NCBI GenBank assembly: GCA_030425705.1
Contig: JAUHZU010000002.1
Coordinates: forward strand, 1 to 64,000
Direction of reading: 5' to 3'
Source: Phycisphaerae bacterium
GTDB taxonomy: Bacteria; Planctomycetota; Phycisphaerae; Phycisphaerales; Phycisphaeraceae
DNA: 64,000 nucleotides
Program-made: the position numbers and the translations under genes
Shown here: positions 26,879 to 35,497 of the stretch, one piece after another
Numbering within the stretch: position 1 is the stretch's first letter
Layout of the letters: every line of letters begins with the position of its first letter
Notes under the pieces: model-generated
The model's input: the letters and a program-made list of their open reading frames with translations, nothing else
Told to the model about the DNA's origin: nothing
Database searches by the model: none

Positions 26879-29380
26879 TCAGGCGAGCCGTATCAGCCGG
26901 CGGACGGCCCACTCCAGCGTCGCCAGCACGAGCAGGACGGCCAGGGCGGGCATCGTGTTGCGGAGCGGCTTGCGGGTCTCGCGAGCGACCTCACGGGACA
27001 GGTCGGCGACGAGGGTCTCCAGCCGAGTCAGATCGTCGAGCGCGACGACCTCGCCGCCGGTCCCCCGGGCCAATCGGATCAGCCGGGCGTGGTCGGTGGC
27101 GGCGCGGGCCAGCTCGTCGGCCGGGTCGCGGACGTCGGCGGGGGCGGTCAGGCCGATCGGCTCGAGCAGGGGCTCGGTCACGCGCAGGACGAATCGGCCG
27201 GCGGCGGCGGAGCGCCAGTTGGCGGCGTACCGCGCGACGCCCTCGGGCGCATCGACGGGGCGCAGCTCCAGCGTGCCGATCGCTTCGCCGACAGGCGCGT
27301 TGGCGTCGTCCTCGGCCGCGCGGAAGACGGACACCCCGATGGCCGGCGGCGCGACCCGCATCAGCGCCGGGTCGTCGATCACCAGCTCGGCGAGCTGCGC
27401 GGCGCCCAGGTCCACGACCGGCGGGAGCACCGCGAACCGGGCCCGGCGGTCCTGCTGCTGCACTCGCGCTCGGCCGAGCTTGCGCACGAGCTGGATCCAG
27501 AACTGCTCGAAGTAGACCTCGCCGCCCGCCTTGCGCCACCGCCAGGTCTCATCGGTCCCGACGTAGATGACCTCGCCCGCGCCGTACCGATACAGCACGA
27601 CCAGCGGCGCGGCCCCGCCCGTCTGCGGGTCGACCAGCCCCACCGCGTCCGCCAGCGGCCGGGCCCCCGGCCGCAGCGGGCCCAGGTCCTGCGCCCAGCG
27701 GAACGGCGGGAGGTTGGCTGGCCAGTAGTCGTCGCCCGGTCCAGCGTCGGTGCCGGGGCGCATGGCGAGCTGCAGGAGGTTGAGCAGGCGCGCCGCCTCG
27801 GTCGGCTGCGCGGGGATGTCGCGCCCCTGGGCCGGCACCAGCCGGCCGACCGAGCCGGGGCTGGTCATCGGCAGCAGGAGCTCCAGGTCCGTGCCCGCGA
27901 AGTCGTTGGGCGTGTATCTCGGCCCGCCGATCCACAGCAGCCCGGCGCCGTGGACCGCCACCTGGTCGCGGATCAGGGCGAGCTGGTCCTCGGAGAAAAA
28001 CCGCTGGGGCACGTCGCCAAGAACGATGACGTCGTACGGCCGGAGGTCTTCCGCGGTCTGCGGGAACCGACGGATGCGGGTGTCGCCTTCCTGCACGAAT
28101 TCGCGGTCCGAGTCGAGCAGCAGCACCGACGAGTCGATCGAGTCTTCGCGCGTCAGCATCGTGACGAGGAAGCGGTACTCCCAGCGGGCGGTGCCCTCGA
28201 CGTAGAGCACCTTGATCGCGCGGTCGATCAGCTCGACGCGCGCGGTCTGGGTGTTGTTGTTCAGCGACAGCTCGCCGGTGGTGTTGGGGTCGGCGGGACC
28301 GGCGGCGGCATCCGCGGTGTACTCGACCTCGACGCGCAGGTTCAGCTCGCCCTCGGTGTCGTTGCGGGTTTCCAGACGGACGGGCCGGCCCAGGCCGACG
28401 CCCTCGAGCGTGCGCGTGTCGAGCACCTCGCCGGTGTCGGCGTGGATGAGCCGGACCAGGACGTCGGCCGGGTCGAGGTTGCCGCCGTCCACGACGCCGG
28501 GCGCGAGGTCCTGCCGACGGATGGTGACGGCGACGGGCACGAGGTCGCCGACAAACGCGGTCGCGGGCACCTCGACCCGGTCGATCGCGAGGTCGAGCCG
28601 CGCGCGGTCCGAGCCCAGGGGCACGGGGTAGATGGGGGTCTGCAGCCTGTCGAGCTTGTCGATGAACGGCTCGCCGGTCGGCTGGGGCGACTGCGCATCG
28701 GTGAACAGCACGATGCCGGAGACCGCGCGGCCGGCTGCAAGTTGGAGCGCCTGGTCGATCGCGGTGCGGAGGTTGGTCGCCTGCTGGTCGGCGGGCGGCA
28801 GCAGCGCGGCGAGCTGCTCGGGCGTGTAGACGGTCGCGTCGCCGTCAGGAGATGACATACCATCCAGGCGCGGCGCATCGATCGGGTAGGCGTCGCGGTC
28901 GAAGCCCAGCCAGACGACGTTCCGCCCGCGGCCCAGCCGGCTGTCGCCGAAGACCCCCGCCTGCTGCGCGAGCGCCGCGCGCAGCGCCGCGTCGCGCGAC
29001 ACGTTCGCCGCGCCGTCGCCGGGCATGTCCTCGAACCCCAGCGACGCGCTGCGGTCCACCAGGACCAGCAGCCAGTCCGGCTCGTCGGTCACGTCCGTCC
29101 GCACCACCGTCGGCCCGGCGATCAACACCGCGATGGCGATCAGCAGCAGCCCACGCACCGCCGCGAGCGCCACCCGCGGCCGTCGCCCGCCCAGCAGGCG
29201 GTGGTAGCTCATGCCCGACAGGAACAGCGCGGCCAACACAATCAGCAGCCAGGCCCACGCCGGGAGCGGGTGCTCCCAGCCCAGCGCGGTGTTTTCGGCG
29301 CTGAGCGAGAACGAGTCGTCCAGGCCGAACAACCGGTCTAGCCAGGTCGCCGCGAGCAGGGGGCTGCAAGTCTGCATCAT
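26879..29380 (-). CDS. membrane protein with vWA and glutamine-amidotransferase-like domains
   Basis: 833 residues; ATG overlaps the preceding stop (ATGA). Two N-terminal membrane helices (AWAWLLIVLAALFLSGM; VRGLLLIAIAVLIAGPTVV) are followed by a von Willebrand A domain beginning WLLVLVDRSASLGFED, with an intact MIDAS DxSxS, and SGIVLFTDAQSPQP. Next come beta domains, then a class-I-amidotransferase-like Rossmann segment near residues 445-560 (DVIVLGDVPQRFFSEDQLAL, GAGLLWIGGPRYTPNDFAG). There is no catalytic Cys at the nucleophile position I would expect. A C-terminal helix (PALAVLLVLATLEWAV) anchors the end. The family is a standard partner of BatA-like proteins. Role inferred: membrane-associated metal-dependent adhesion or assembly platform acted on by MoxR. 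Confidence 0.85.
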   Translation of the reverse strand: MMQTCSPLLAATWLDRLFGLDDSFSLSAENTALGWEHPLPAWAWLLIVLAALFLSGMSYHRLLGGRRPRVALAAVRGLLLIAIAVLIAGPTVVRTDVTDEPDWLLVLVDRSASLGFEDMPGDGAANVSRDAALRAALAQQAGVFGDSRLGRGRNVVWLGFDRDAYPIDAPRLDGMSSPDGDATVYTPEQLAALLPPADQQATNLRTAIDQALQLAAGRAVSGIVLFTDAQSPQPTGEPFIDKLDRLQTPIYPVPLGSDRARLDLAIDRVEVPATAFVGDLVPVAVTIRRQDLAPGVVDGGNLDPADVLVRLIHADTGEVLDTRTLEGVGLGRPVRLETRNDTEGELNLRVEVEYTADAAAGPADPNTTGELSLNNNTQTARVELIDRAIKVLYVEGTARWEYRFLVTMLTREDSIDSSVLLLDSDREFVQEGDTRIRRFPQTAEDLRPYDVIVLGDVPQRFFSEDQLALIRDQVAVHGAGLLWIGGPRYTPNDFAGTDLELLLPMTSPGSVGRLVPAQGRDIPAQPTEAARLLNLLQLAMRPGTDAGPGDDYWPANLPPFRWAQDLGPLRPGARPLADAVGLVDPQTGGAAPLVVLYRYGAGEVIYVGTDETWRWRKAGGEVYFEQFWIQLVRKLGRARVQQQDRRARFAVLPPVVDLGAAQLAELVIDDPALMRVAPPAIGVSVFRAAEDDANAPVGEAIGTLELRPVDAPEGVARYAANWRSAAAGRFVLRVTEPLLEPIGLTAPADVRDPADELARAATDHARLIRLARGTGGEVVALDDLTRLETLVADLSREVARETRKPLRNTMPALAVLLVLATLEWAVRRLIRLA

Positions 29381-31779
29381 GGCGCACCCCCGCGCGATGC
29401 CGGCGTTGTCTCGTCGCTGTGATGCCCGGCAAGCGCGGTCAGGGCGCGCCCCATGACCGTCGGGCGGTCGTGGTCCGTCGCGTGGCTGAACCGCCGGGCC
29501 AGCACCATCTCGAGCAGGACCAGCCCGAGCAGCACCCAGAGCAGCGGGCCGGTCAGGTCTTCGGCCCCGGCCGAGGTCGCGAGCACGCCGCCCGCGCGTC
29601 GGCGGTCTTCAAGGTACGACCACCCGCCTGCGCCGCCGAGTTTGTCCAGCCACTGCTCCAGCCGTGGCTGCGCAGGGTGCGTGTCGCCCGCCGAGGCGTC
29701 CGCGTTGACCGCGAGCAGCCGGGCCGACGCCCCGTCGGCCCGGTACAGCCCCGGCCGATCGATCGCCTCGATCACCTGCGCCGCGCCGCCATCGGTCCGG
29801 ACAACGAACGGCTCGGGCTGGATCTTCTCCACCGGATCATCCGGCACTAGCATGGAATCCAGTGATACCACCCGATTCAGTTCCCCCGCGTTCAGCCACC
29901 GCCGGCCTAGGTCTGGCGCATCGCCCGACACCACCGCCCCGCCGCCGCCCGCGTCCCCCAGCACACCGCGGATCGTGTCGTGCACCAGCGGCGCAAACAG
30001 CGGACGCACCACCAGGTTGGTCTCACGCGCATCCGGCGCTACCGCGGTCAGCAGCAGTGTCCCGCTGCCCACCGTATGTCCGGCCATCAGCACCGGTGCA
30101 TCCGGCTCGGGCAGGCCGCCACGCGCCGTGTCCATCACGATCCAGCGGTCCTCTTCCGGGGCCTGCATCGGCAGCCGGCGTGTGACGCTGACCCGGCCGA
30201 GCTTCTCCCGCCAGTCCGCCGCGAGGTACTGCAGCACCGCCGGGGCACGCGTCGTGCTGTCGACCGACGAACCCCCCTCGGACGCCGCCGCAGCGCGCAC
30301 GTCCCACGGCACATCGAACGCCCGCACCAGCGCGGGCACCCACCGGGTCGCGTCTTCCTCCACCGCCGGCGCAAAAACCCACACCAGCCCGCCCCGCTCG
30401 GCGAACGCCGACAACGCGTCCCAGCCCCGCGACCCGACCAGGTCCGGGCGGAGCACCACCGCCGCGTCCACCGCGGTCAGCCCCGCCGCGTTCACCGCCG
30501 AGGGCAGCAGCATCGAGACCTCAAACGCGCTGCCCCCCGTGCCGCCCGCCATCCCCGGCGACAGCGCCGCGCGCATCCACTGCCAGGGCTGCAGCGCGCC
30601 CGGCTCGTCGTTCACCACCGAGCCGTCATCCACCAACGCGACCTGCAGACGCTCGCGCAGCTCGACCACCGCCCACGCCCGGTCGTCGGCCGGCAACGCG
30701 TCGAGCCCCGCGGACGCGTTCTCCGCCTCGATCGCCGCAGACAGCACAAGCTCGCGCCCCCCCGCCGCCCCGTCTTCGGACAGCGACGCGGGCAGGTCCA
30801 GGTTCACCAGCGCCTCGCGCTGCCCGGCCAGCCACCGCACCGGTCGAACCGCCGACGCCACCTCCGTGCCCGATGCGTCGAGCAGCCGTACACGCAGGCG
30901 GGCCTGCCTCGGCTGGGTCTCCCCGCCGAACCGTCTCAGGCGGACCTCGGCACTGACCGAGCCGCCGGCCGCGCCCGCGACGACCATCCGCCGACGCGGC
31001 GATACCGACGCGACCTGCACGTTGTCCGTCCCCTGAGCGGGCAAGGCCGTTACGATCGACGCCCGACGACCCAATTCTTCCAGCTCCGGCGGGAGTTGCT
31101 CGTCGAGGTACGCCGACGACCGCGAGAAGTCGCTGAGCAGCACCACGACCGCGCCGTCGTCTCGCACGCCCCACGCGTCCATGGACGACTCGACCTGCAT
31201 CAGCGCGGCCGACAACCCGCTGCGGCTGAAGCGCGGCTCGATCGACGCAACCGCGTCGCGCAGCGCCGCACGGTCGTCCGTGGGCTCTTCGATCACCCAG
31301 ACCGGCGGCCGGCCCGTCCGCACGACAACCGCACGGTCGCCCTCTCCCATCTCATCGATGACCGACAGCGCCTCGTCCTTCAGCCGGTCCAGCCGGGTGC
31401 CCCCCGCCTCGCGGGTCTGCGTGGACAGCGCGTCGTCGATCACCAGGTACACGACCCGGCCCGATGGGTTGCCCGTCAGTAGGCCACCCAGGCCGCCGGC
31501 CGTGCTGCACCCCGACAGCACCGAGCCCGCCAACGCCAGCCCCGCGGTCAGCACCAGTGCGCAGCGCACGACGAGCAGCAACAGCCGCTCGATCTGCAGC
31601 CGTTTACGCTGTTTCCGGTAGGCCTCGAGCAGGAAGCGCATCGCGCCCCACGGCTCGGGCCGACGGCGGAACCGGCTCATCAGGTGGATGAGGATCGGGA
31701 CCGACACCGCCGCCGCGCCAACCGCCGCGATCGCGGGGGCGGTAAACAACCCGGCGGCCTGGGCGGGGGCGTATATCAA
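29377..31779 (-). CDS. BatA-like membrane protein with degenerate vWA domain
   Basis: 800 residues from a TTG start at 31779 that overlaps the preceding stop as TTGA. The next Met would remove the first membrane helix, so TTG is preferred. The N terminus (LFTAPAIAAVGAAAVSVPILIHLM, RRRPEPWGAMRFLLEA) is the aerotolerance-regulator N-terminal domain of BatA proteins, followed by a second helix (LLLLVVRCALVLTAGLALAG). The vWA region starts VVYLVIDDALSTQT, where the MIDAS DxSxS reads DxAxS, so metal binding may be weakened. Later beta domains and a C-terminal helix (PLLWVLLGLVLLEMVLA) match BatA-type proteins. Part of the moxR-DUF58-vWA operon. Confidence 0.83.
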   Translation of the reverse strand: MIYAPAQAAGLFTAPAIAAVGAAAVSVPILIHLMSRFRRRPEPWGAMRFLLEAYRKQRKRLQIERLLLLVVRCALVLTAGLALAGSVLSGCSTAGGLGGLLTGNPSGRVVYLVIDDALSTQTREAGGTRLDRLKDEALSVIDEMGEGDRAVVVRTGRPPVWVIEEPTDDRAALRDAVASIEPRFSRSGLSAALMQVESSMDAWGVRDDGAVVVLLSDFSRSSAYLDEQLPPELEELGRRASIVTALPAQGTDNVQVASVSPRRRMVVAGAAGGSVSAEVRLRRFGGETQPRQARLRVRLLDASGTEVASAVRPVRWLAGQREALVNLDLPASLSEDGAAGGRELVLSAAIEAENASAGLDALPADDRAWAVVELRERLQVALVDDGSVVNDEPGALQPWQWMRAALSPGMAGGTGGSAFEVSMLLPSAVNAAGLTAVDAAVVLRPDLVGSRGWDALSAFAERGGLVWVFAPAVEEDATRWVPALVRAFDVPWDVRAAAASEGGSSVDSTTRAPAVLQYLAADWREKLGRVSVTRRLPMQAPEEDRWIVMDTARGGLPEPDAPVLMAGHTVGSGTLLLTAVAPDARETNLVVRPLFAPLVHDTIRGVLGDAGGGGAVVSGDAPDLGRRWLNAGELNRVVSLDSMLVPDDPVEKIQPEPFVVRTDGGAAQVIEAIDRPGLYRADGASARLLAVNADASAGDTHPAQPRLEQWLDKLGGAGGWSYLEDRRRAGGVLATSAGAEDLTGPLLWVLLGLVLLEMVLARRFSHATDHDRPTVMGRALTALAGHHSDETTPASRGGAP

Positions 31780-32846
31780 GACCCCCTCGCGATCATCGCT
31801 GCCCGCCGGGCGAGGAACATGCTCAGCGGCGCCCCCAGCGGCTCGCTCGTGTCCAGCAGCAGGTGGTCGAAGTGGAACTTCTGGCAGGCGTCCTCGACCG
31901 CGTCGCGGTGCGCCCGGACCACGTCGAGGTACGCCTGGCGGATCGCCTGCGCATCCAGCGGCAGCCGGCCCTCACCCTCAAGCCCGGTGAATTCGCTCAC
32001 GCTGCGGAACGGGAACGACAGCTCGGCGGGGTCCATCACCCGAAGCACCAGCGCGTCGTGCCCGCGGTGCCGCAACTTCGCCAGGCCGCGCTCGATCGCC
32101 CCCGCGTCATCGAACAGGTCGCTGATAAGTACGACCAGCGACTTGCGCTGCAGCCCGGCGGTCATGCGGTCGAACATCGCGGTGAGGTTGGTCCGCCCGC
32201 GGATCGTGTCCGCGTTCGGCTTGGACCGGGCCGACGACGCGCCGGCGGCTGGGCCTACCAGGTCCGCCTCGACCAGCGCCTGGGTGATGTTCCGCCAGTG
32301 GTTGCTGTTGTTGCTTAGCCGGGTCGACCGCTGCACGTCGTCGGCGAACACGGCCAGCCCCACACGGTCGGCCTGCATCAGCGCGAGGTGTGCCACCGCT
32401 ACCGCCAGCGCCGCCGCGTGGTCGATCTTCCGCCAGCCCTTGGGCACCTGGCCTTTCAGGTCCCGGCCGACGCCCTCCGGCGGCCGGCCCTCGTTCATCA
32501 GGGCGCTGCGCGGCGTGCTGCCGGTAAACCGCGTGCCCGAGGTGTACCCCATCGACGCCGAGACATCCACCAGCACCATCAGGTCCAGGTTCGTCTCGCG
32601 GACGTACTGCTTGAGGTACAGCTTGTCCGTCTTGCCCATGACCTTCCAGTCCAGGAACCGCAGGTCGTCGCCGGGCACGTACTGCCGGTGCTGCGCGAAC
32701 TCGACGGAGAACCCCTGCATCGGCGACCGGTGCTGCCCGGACATCAACCCCTCGACAATCATCCGCGCCCGCATCTCCAACGACCCCACACGCGCGAGCG
32801 TGTGCGGGTCGAGGTAGCTGGTAAAGCTGGCGGTGGAGGTGGGCAT
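31776..32846 (-). CDS. DUF58 (vWA-like) MoxR-partner protein
   Basis: 356 residues. SPMQGFSVEFAQHRQYVPGD and DLRFLDWKVMGKTDKLYLKQY are the DUF58 signature, and LDLMVLVDVSASMGY carries a MIDAS-like DxSxS. DUF58 proteins are cytoplasmic partners of MoxR AAA+ ATPases. The ATG at 32846 lies just 6 bases from the left terminal repeat of the inserted cassette, so its original upstream context has been displaced. Its stop overlaps the TTG start of the BatA-like gene by four bases, indicating translational coupling. Confidence 0.93.
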   Translation of the reverse strand: MPTSTASFTSYLDPHTLARVGSLEMRARMIVEGLMSGQHRSPMQGFSVEFAQHRQYVPGDDLRFLDWKVMGKTDKLYLKQYVRETNLDLMVLVDVSASMGYTSGTRFTGSTPRSALMNEGRPPEGVGRDLKGQVPKGWRKIDHAAALAVAVAHLALMQADRVGLAVFADDVQRSTRLSNNSNHWRNITQALVEADLVGPAAGASSARSKPNADTIRGRTNLTAMFDRMTAGLQRKSLVVLISDLFDDAGAIERGLAKLRHRGHDALVLRVMDPAELSFPFRSVSEFTGLEGEGRLPLDAQAIRQAYLDVVRAHRDAVEDACQKFHFDHLLLDTSEPLGAPLSMFLARRAAMIARGS

Positions 32847-32852
32847 TCGTTT

Positions 32853-32885
32853 GGAACCGCAGATGGACGCAGATCAACGCAGATG
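32853..32885 (+). repeat. terminal repeat, left copy (three 10-base subunits)
   Basis: Reads as three ~10-base steps of the form (g/a)ACGCAGATg: AACCGCAGATG, GACGCAGATC, AACGCAGATG. The inverted partner is at 33430-33461. Confidence 0.8.
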
Positions 32886-32927
32886 ATTCAACGCATGTTT
32901 GTTCACCGCCCCGCGGACGGTGCGGGG

Positions 32928-33377
32928 TCAGTGCCCCGATTCGTTGTAGTACACCCTTTGGTTCGTACGATCATAGACCACGCTGTACCCGGCACCGTCG
33001 TCTCCAGGATACGTGTGTGAGTATGTGAATGCCTCAGAAACTAGAACCTCCGAACCGGTGCCGCCAGTAAACGCACTTGGACGGAAAACAGATCGATCCT
33101 TCGTCACTGAAACATTCCATCCCTCCGATTGGGCCCAAGCCAAGAAGTCCGCTTCAGGCAGGTCGTACTCCAACTGAATCGAAGGACCCCAGGCGATGTA
33201 GGTGTAACTGATGTTCGTTGCTTTAGGCGGAATTCGGTGCTTGGCAGGACAATCGCCGCGGCTAACACCGAGGCCGACCTGCTGCCGACTTGCGAAAATC
33301 AAGCTACCGCAACACCCGAAGATGCCAAGTCCTCCCGCCATTGTGATGATCAGGATGTTGCGGACTTTCCGTTTCAT
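32928..33377 (-). CDS. unknown membrane-anchored protein carried inside the inverted-repeat cassette
   Basis: 149 residues. The N terminus MKRKVRNILIITMAGG continues LGIFGCCGSLIFA, a membrane anchor or possibly a lipoprotein signal, since Cys follows the hydrophobic core. The exported part has a short Cys-containing region (RGDCPAKHRIPP) and a Tyr/Ser-rich beta-looking domain ending YNESGH. No family recognised. Composition and codon use are visibly less GC-biased than the surrounding operon (more A/T at third positions), a sign of separate origin. It is oriented with the operon, so it could be co-transcribed with moxR and DUF58. Confidence 0.65.
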   Translation of the reverse strand: MKRKVRNILIITMAGGLGIFGCCGSLIFASRQQVGLGVSRGDCPAKHRIPPKATNISYTYIAWGPSIQLEYDLPEADFLAWAQSEGWNVSVTKDRSVFRPSAFTGGTGSEVLVSEAFTYSHTYPGDDGAGYSVVYDRTNQRVYYNESGH

Positions 33378-33429
33378 TCAGAAATCAATCATTCCGCGCC
33401 GCCCGTTGGGCGACGGCTAAACGTGTCTT

Positions 33430-33461
33430 ATCTGCGTTCATCCGCGTCCATCTGCGGTTCC
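33430..33461 (-). repeat. terminal repeat, right copy
   Basis: Reverse complement matches the left copy at 30 of 32 positions; the differences are in the second 10-base subunit (GCGGATG for GCAGATC). Confidence 0.8.
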
Positions 33462-33471
33462 TTTTCCCCAC

Positions 33472-34554
33472 TCACCGAAGCACGGCCTCGGCCTGCTTGT
33501 CGCTTGCCGCGTCGATCTGGATATGGCCCAAGAGCTGGTCGATCAGGTCGTCGCTGCTCACCCCGTCCGCCTCGGCGGCGAAGTTGGTCAGGATGCGGTG
33601 ACGCAGGACCGGCGGGGCGACCTGCTGGATGTCTTCGGGCTCGACGTGCGTCCGGCCGCGCAATAAGGCATGGGCCTTGCCCGCGAGGATGAGGTTCTGG
33701 CTCGCGCGCGGGCCGGCACCCCAACTCAAGTACTTTTCTAGGAAGTCGGGGCGTTGGTCATCCTCGCCGCGGGCCGGGAAGCGGGTCGCGCGGACCAGCC
33801 GCAGCGCGTACTGTACGACGTGGTCGGCCACGGGCACATCCCGCACCATGTCCTGGATCATCATCACCTGCTCGGCGTTCAAGACCGGCTTGACCTCCGG
33901 GCTGTGGCGCGCGGTGGTGCGCTTCACGATGTCCAGCTCCTCCTGCTCGCTGGGGTAGCCGACCTTGATGTTGAACATGAACCGGTCCAGCTGCGCCTCG
34001 GGCAGCGGGTAGGTGCCCTCCTGCTCGATGGGGTTCTGCGTCGCGAGGACGAAGAACGGCTGGGGCAGCGCGTGGCGCATCCCGCCGGCGGTGACGTGGT
34101 GCTCCTGCATCGCTTCGAGCAGGGCCGCCTGGGTCTTGGGGGGCGTGCGGTTGATCTCGTCGGCGAGGACGACATTGGCGAAGACCGGGCCCTTGACGAA
34201 GCGCATCTCCCGGTGGCCGGTCGATTTGTTTTCTTCGATGACCTCGGTGCCGGTGATGTCGCTGGGCATGAGGTCGGGGGTGAACTGGATGCGGTTGAAC
34301 TCCAGCGAGAGGGTCTGCGCGACGGTGGAGACGAGCAGCGTCTTGGCCAGCCCCGGCACGCCAACGAGCAGCCCGTGGCTTCGGGTGAACAAGCAGATAA
34401 ACAGCTGCTCGACGACTTCGTCTTGGCCGACGATGGCCTGTGCGACCTGCTCGCGGAGGTCGGCGGTGGTCTGGGCGATCTCCTGGAGGAGCGCGTCGGG
34501 GGTGTCCTGGCCGTCGGGGGTAGGCATGGGCGTACTCACGGAAGAAGGGTGCAT
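33472..34554 (-). CDS. moxR: MoxR-family AAA+ ATPase
   Basis: 360 residues from ATG 34554; ATG 34527 is the alternative, and neither has a strong Shine-Dalgarno. Walker A GVPGLAKT, Walker [23 protein letters not shown], sensor region [25 protein letters not shown] and the C-terminal lid with [19 protein letters not shown] are all diagnostic of MoxR ATPases. These act with DUF58 and vWA proteins as chaperone-like machines for envelope or metalloprotein assembly. It heads the long minus-strand operon that runs through the vWA, Gln-rich and toroid proteins. Confidence 0.96.
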   Translation of the reverse strand: MHPSSVSTPMPTPDGQDTPDALLQEIAQTTADLREQVAQAIVGQDEVVEQLFICLFTRSHGLLVGVPGLAKTLLVSTVAQTLSLEFNRIQFTPDLMPSDITGTEVIEENKSTGHREMRFVKGPVFANVVLADEINRTPPKTQAALLEAMQEHHVTAGGMRHALPQPFFVLATQNPIEQEGTYPLPEAQLDRFMFNIKVGYPSEQEELDIVKRTTARHSPEVKPVLNAEQVMMIQDMVRDVPVADHVVQYALRLVRATRFPARGEDDQRPDFLEKYLSWGAGPRASQNLILAGKAHALLRGRTHVEPEDIQQVAPPVLRHRILTNFAAEADGVSSDDLIDQLLGHIQIDAASDKQAEAVLR

Positions 34555-34582
34555 CGTTCGGGCCGGCCTGGGCCGATGGGCG

Positions 34583-34588
34583 AGTATA
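34583..34588 (-). promoter_or_regulatory. candidate -10 element of the moxR operon
   Basis: TATACT on the minus strand, 28 bases before the chosen moxR ATG. No good -35 at 17 bases. It faces away from the mutM promoter. Confidence 0.4.
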
Positions 34589-34654
34589 GCCCGCGCGGCG
34601 TCGGGCTGACCGGTGTTAGGACGCACCGGACCGGGGGGCGGGTTCACCGCGTCC

Positions 34655-34660
34655 TACAAT
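34655..34660 (+). promoter_or_regulatory. candidate -10 element for leaderless mutM transcript
   Basis: TACAAT, six bases before the ATG. The predicted transcription start falls on or next to the A of the start codon, and no Shine-Dalgarno is present. Confidence 0.5.
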
Positions 34661-34666
34661 AGCGCG

Positions 34667-35497
34667 ATGCCGGAGCTGCCCGAGGTCGAGTGCGTACGCC
34701 GTTCACTGGAGCCGGTGCTGATCGGCCGAACACTCCGAGAGGTCCTGCGCCACCGGCCAGACGTCGTGCGGGGCGACGCCAACGCGCACGGCCTGTCGCG
34801 GGGCCAACGCATCGAACGGTTGGTGCGGCACGGCAAGCAGCTCGCGCTGGTCGGCCGGGGCCCCGGCGGTACAACCGGCTGCGTCGTCGCCCACCTGGGC
34901 ATGTCCGGCCAACTCCGGTGGGCATCCGCCCCTGCGAACCCTGCGCCCAAACACACCCACGTCGTCTGGCGCTTCGACCAAGGCGAGCTGCGCTTCACCG
35001 ACCCCAGGCGTTTCGGCGGGGTGTGGGTCTTCCCGTCCCTGGAGGCGGCGTACACGGCCCGCTGGGCCGAGTTGGGCCCCGACGCCCTTTCGGTCACGCC
35101 GGCCCGCCTGCACCGCGCCCTGTCCCGCACCACGCGGATGCTCAAGCCCGCGCTGCTCGACCAGGCCGTCGTCGCGGGCCTGGGCAACATCTACGTCGAT
35201 GAACTGCTCTTCGGGGCCCGGCTACGACCGACCCTGCAGGCCAACGCGGTCACACCGGCACAGGCCGGCTCGCTCACCCGCCGGATGAAGACGCTGCTGA
35301 GCCGCGCGATCCGGGCCGGGGGCTCGACCCTGCGGGACTACGTGGACGGCACGGGCTCGGCCGGGGGCTACCAACTCGCCCACCGGGTGTACGGTCGGGC
35401 GGGCCAACGCTGCCTCCGACGCGGCTGCGGGGTCGATTTAGCGTCCAGCACCCTCGCCGGCCGGACCACGGTCTACTGCCCCGCCTGCCAGGGCTGA
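34667..35497 (+). CDS. mutM: formamidopyrimidine-DNA glycosylase
   Basis: 276 residues. After Met1 removal it begins PELPEVE, with catalytic Pro2 and Glu3. The beta-strand lysine (RHGKQL near residue 57), LGMSGQL, FTDPRRFGGVWV, GLGNIYVDELLF and the H2TH region are all present. The C-terminal zinc finger reads CLRRGC...YCPACQ, with four residues between the first two Cys instead of the usual two. It excises oxidised purines such as 8-oxoguanine and nicks the abasic site. The start is fixed by the PELPE requirement. Next to dnaA but on the opposite strand. Confidence 0.96.
   Translation: MPELPEVECVRRSLEPVLIGRTLREVLRHRPDVVRGDANAHGLSRGQRIERLVRHGKQLALVGRGPGGTTGCVVAHLGMSGQLRWASAPANPAPKHTHVVWRFDQGELRFTDPRRFGGVWVFPSLEAAYTARWAELGPDALSVTPARLHRALSRTTRMLKPALLDQAVVAGLGNIYVDELLFGARLRPTLQANAVTPAQAGSLTRRMKTLLSRAIRAGGSTLRDYVDGTGSAGGYQLAHRVYGRAGQRCLRRGCGVDLASSTLAGRTTVYCPACQG

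Larger units (their letters stand above)
32853..33461. mobile_element. 609-bp inverted-repeat cassette inserted between moxR and DUF58
   Basis: Bounded by two inverted copies of a 32-bp repeat (32853-32885 forward, 33430-33461 reverse; 30 of 32 positions identical). It fits exactly between the moxR stop (33472) and the DUF58 start (32846), genes that are normally adjacent. It contains a single 149-codon gene on the minus strand and is AT-richer than both flanks. No transposase and no clear target-site duplication are visible. Interpreted as a non-autonomous (MITE-like) cassette; the alternative is two independent insertions of a dispersed short repeat around a resident gene. Confidence 0.55.
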
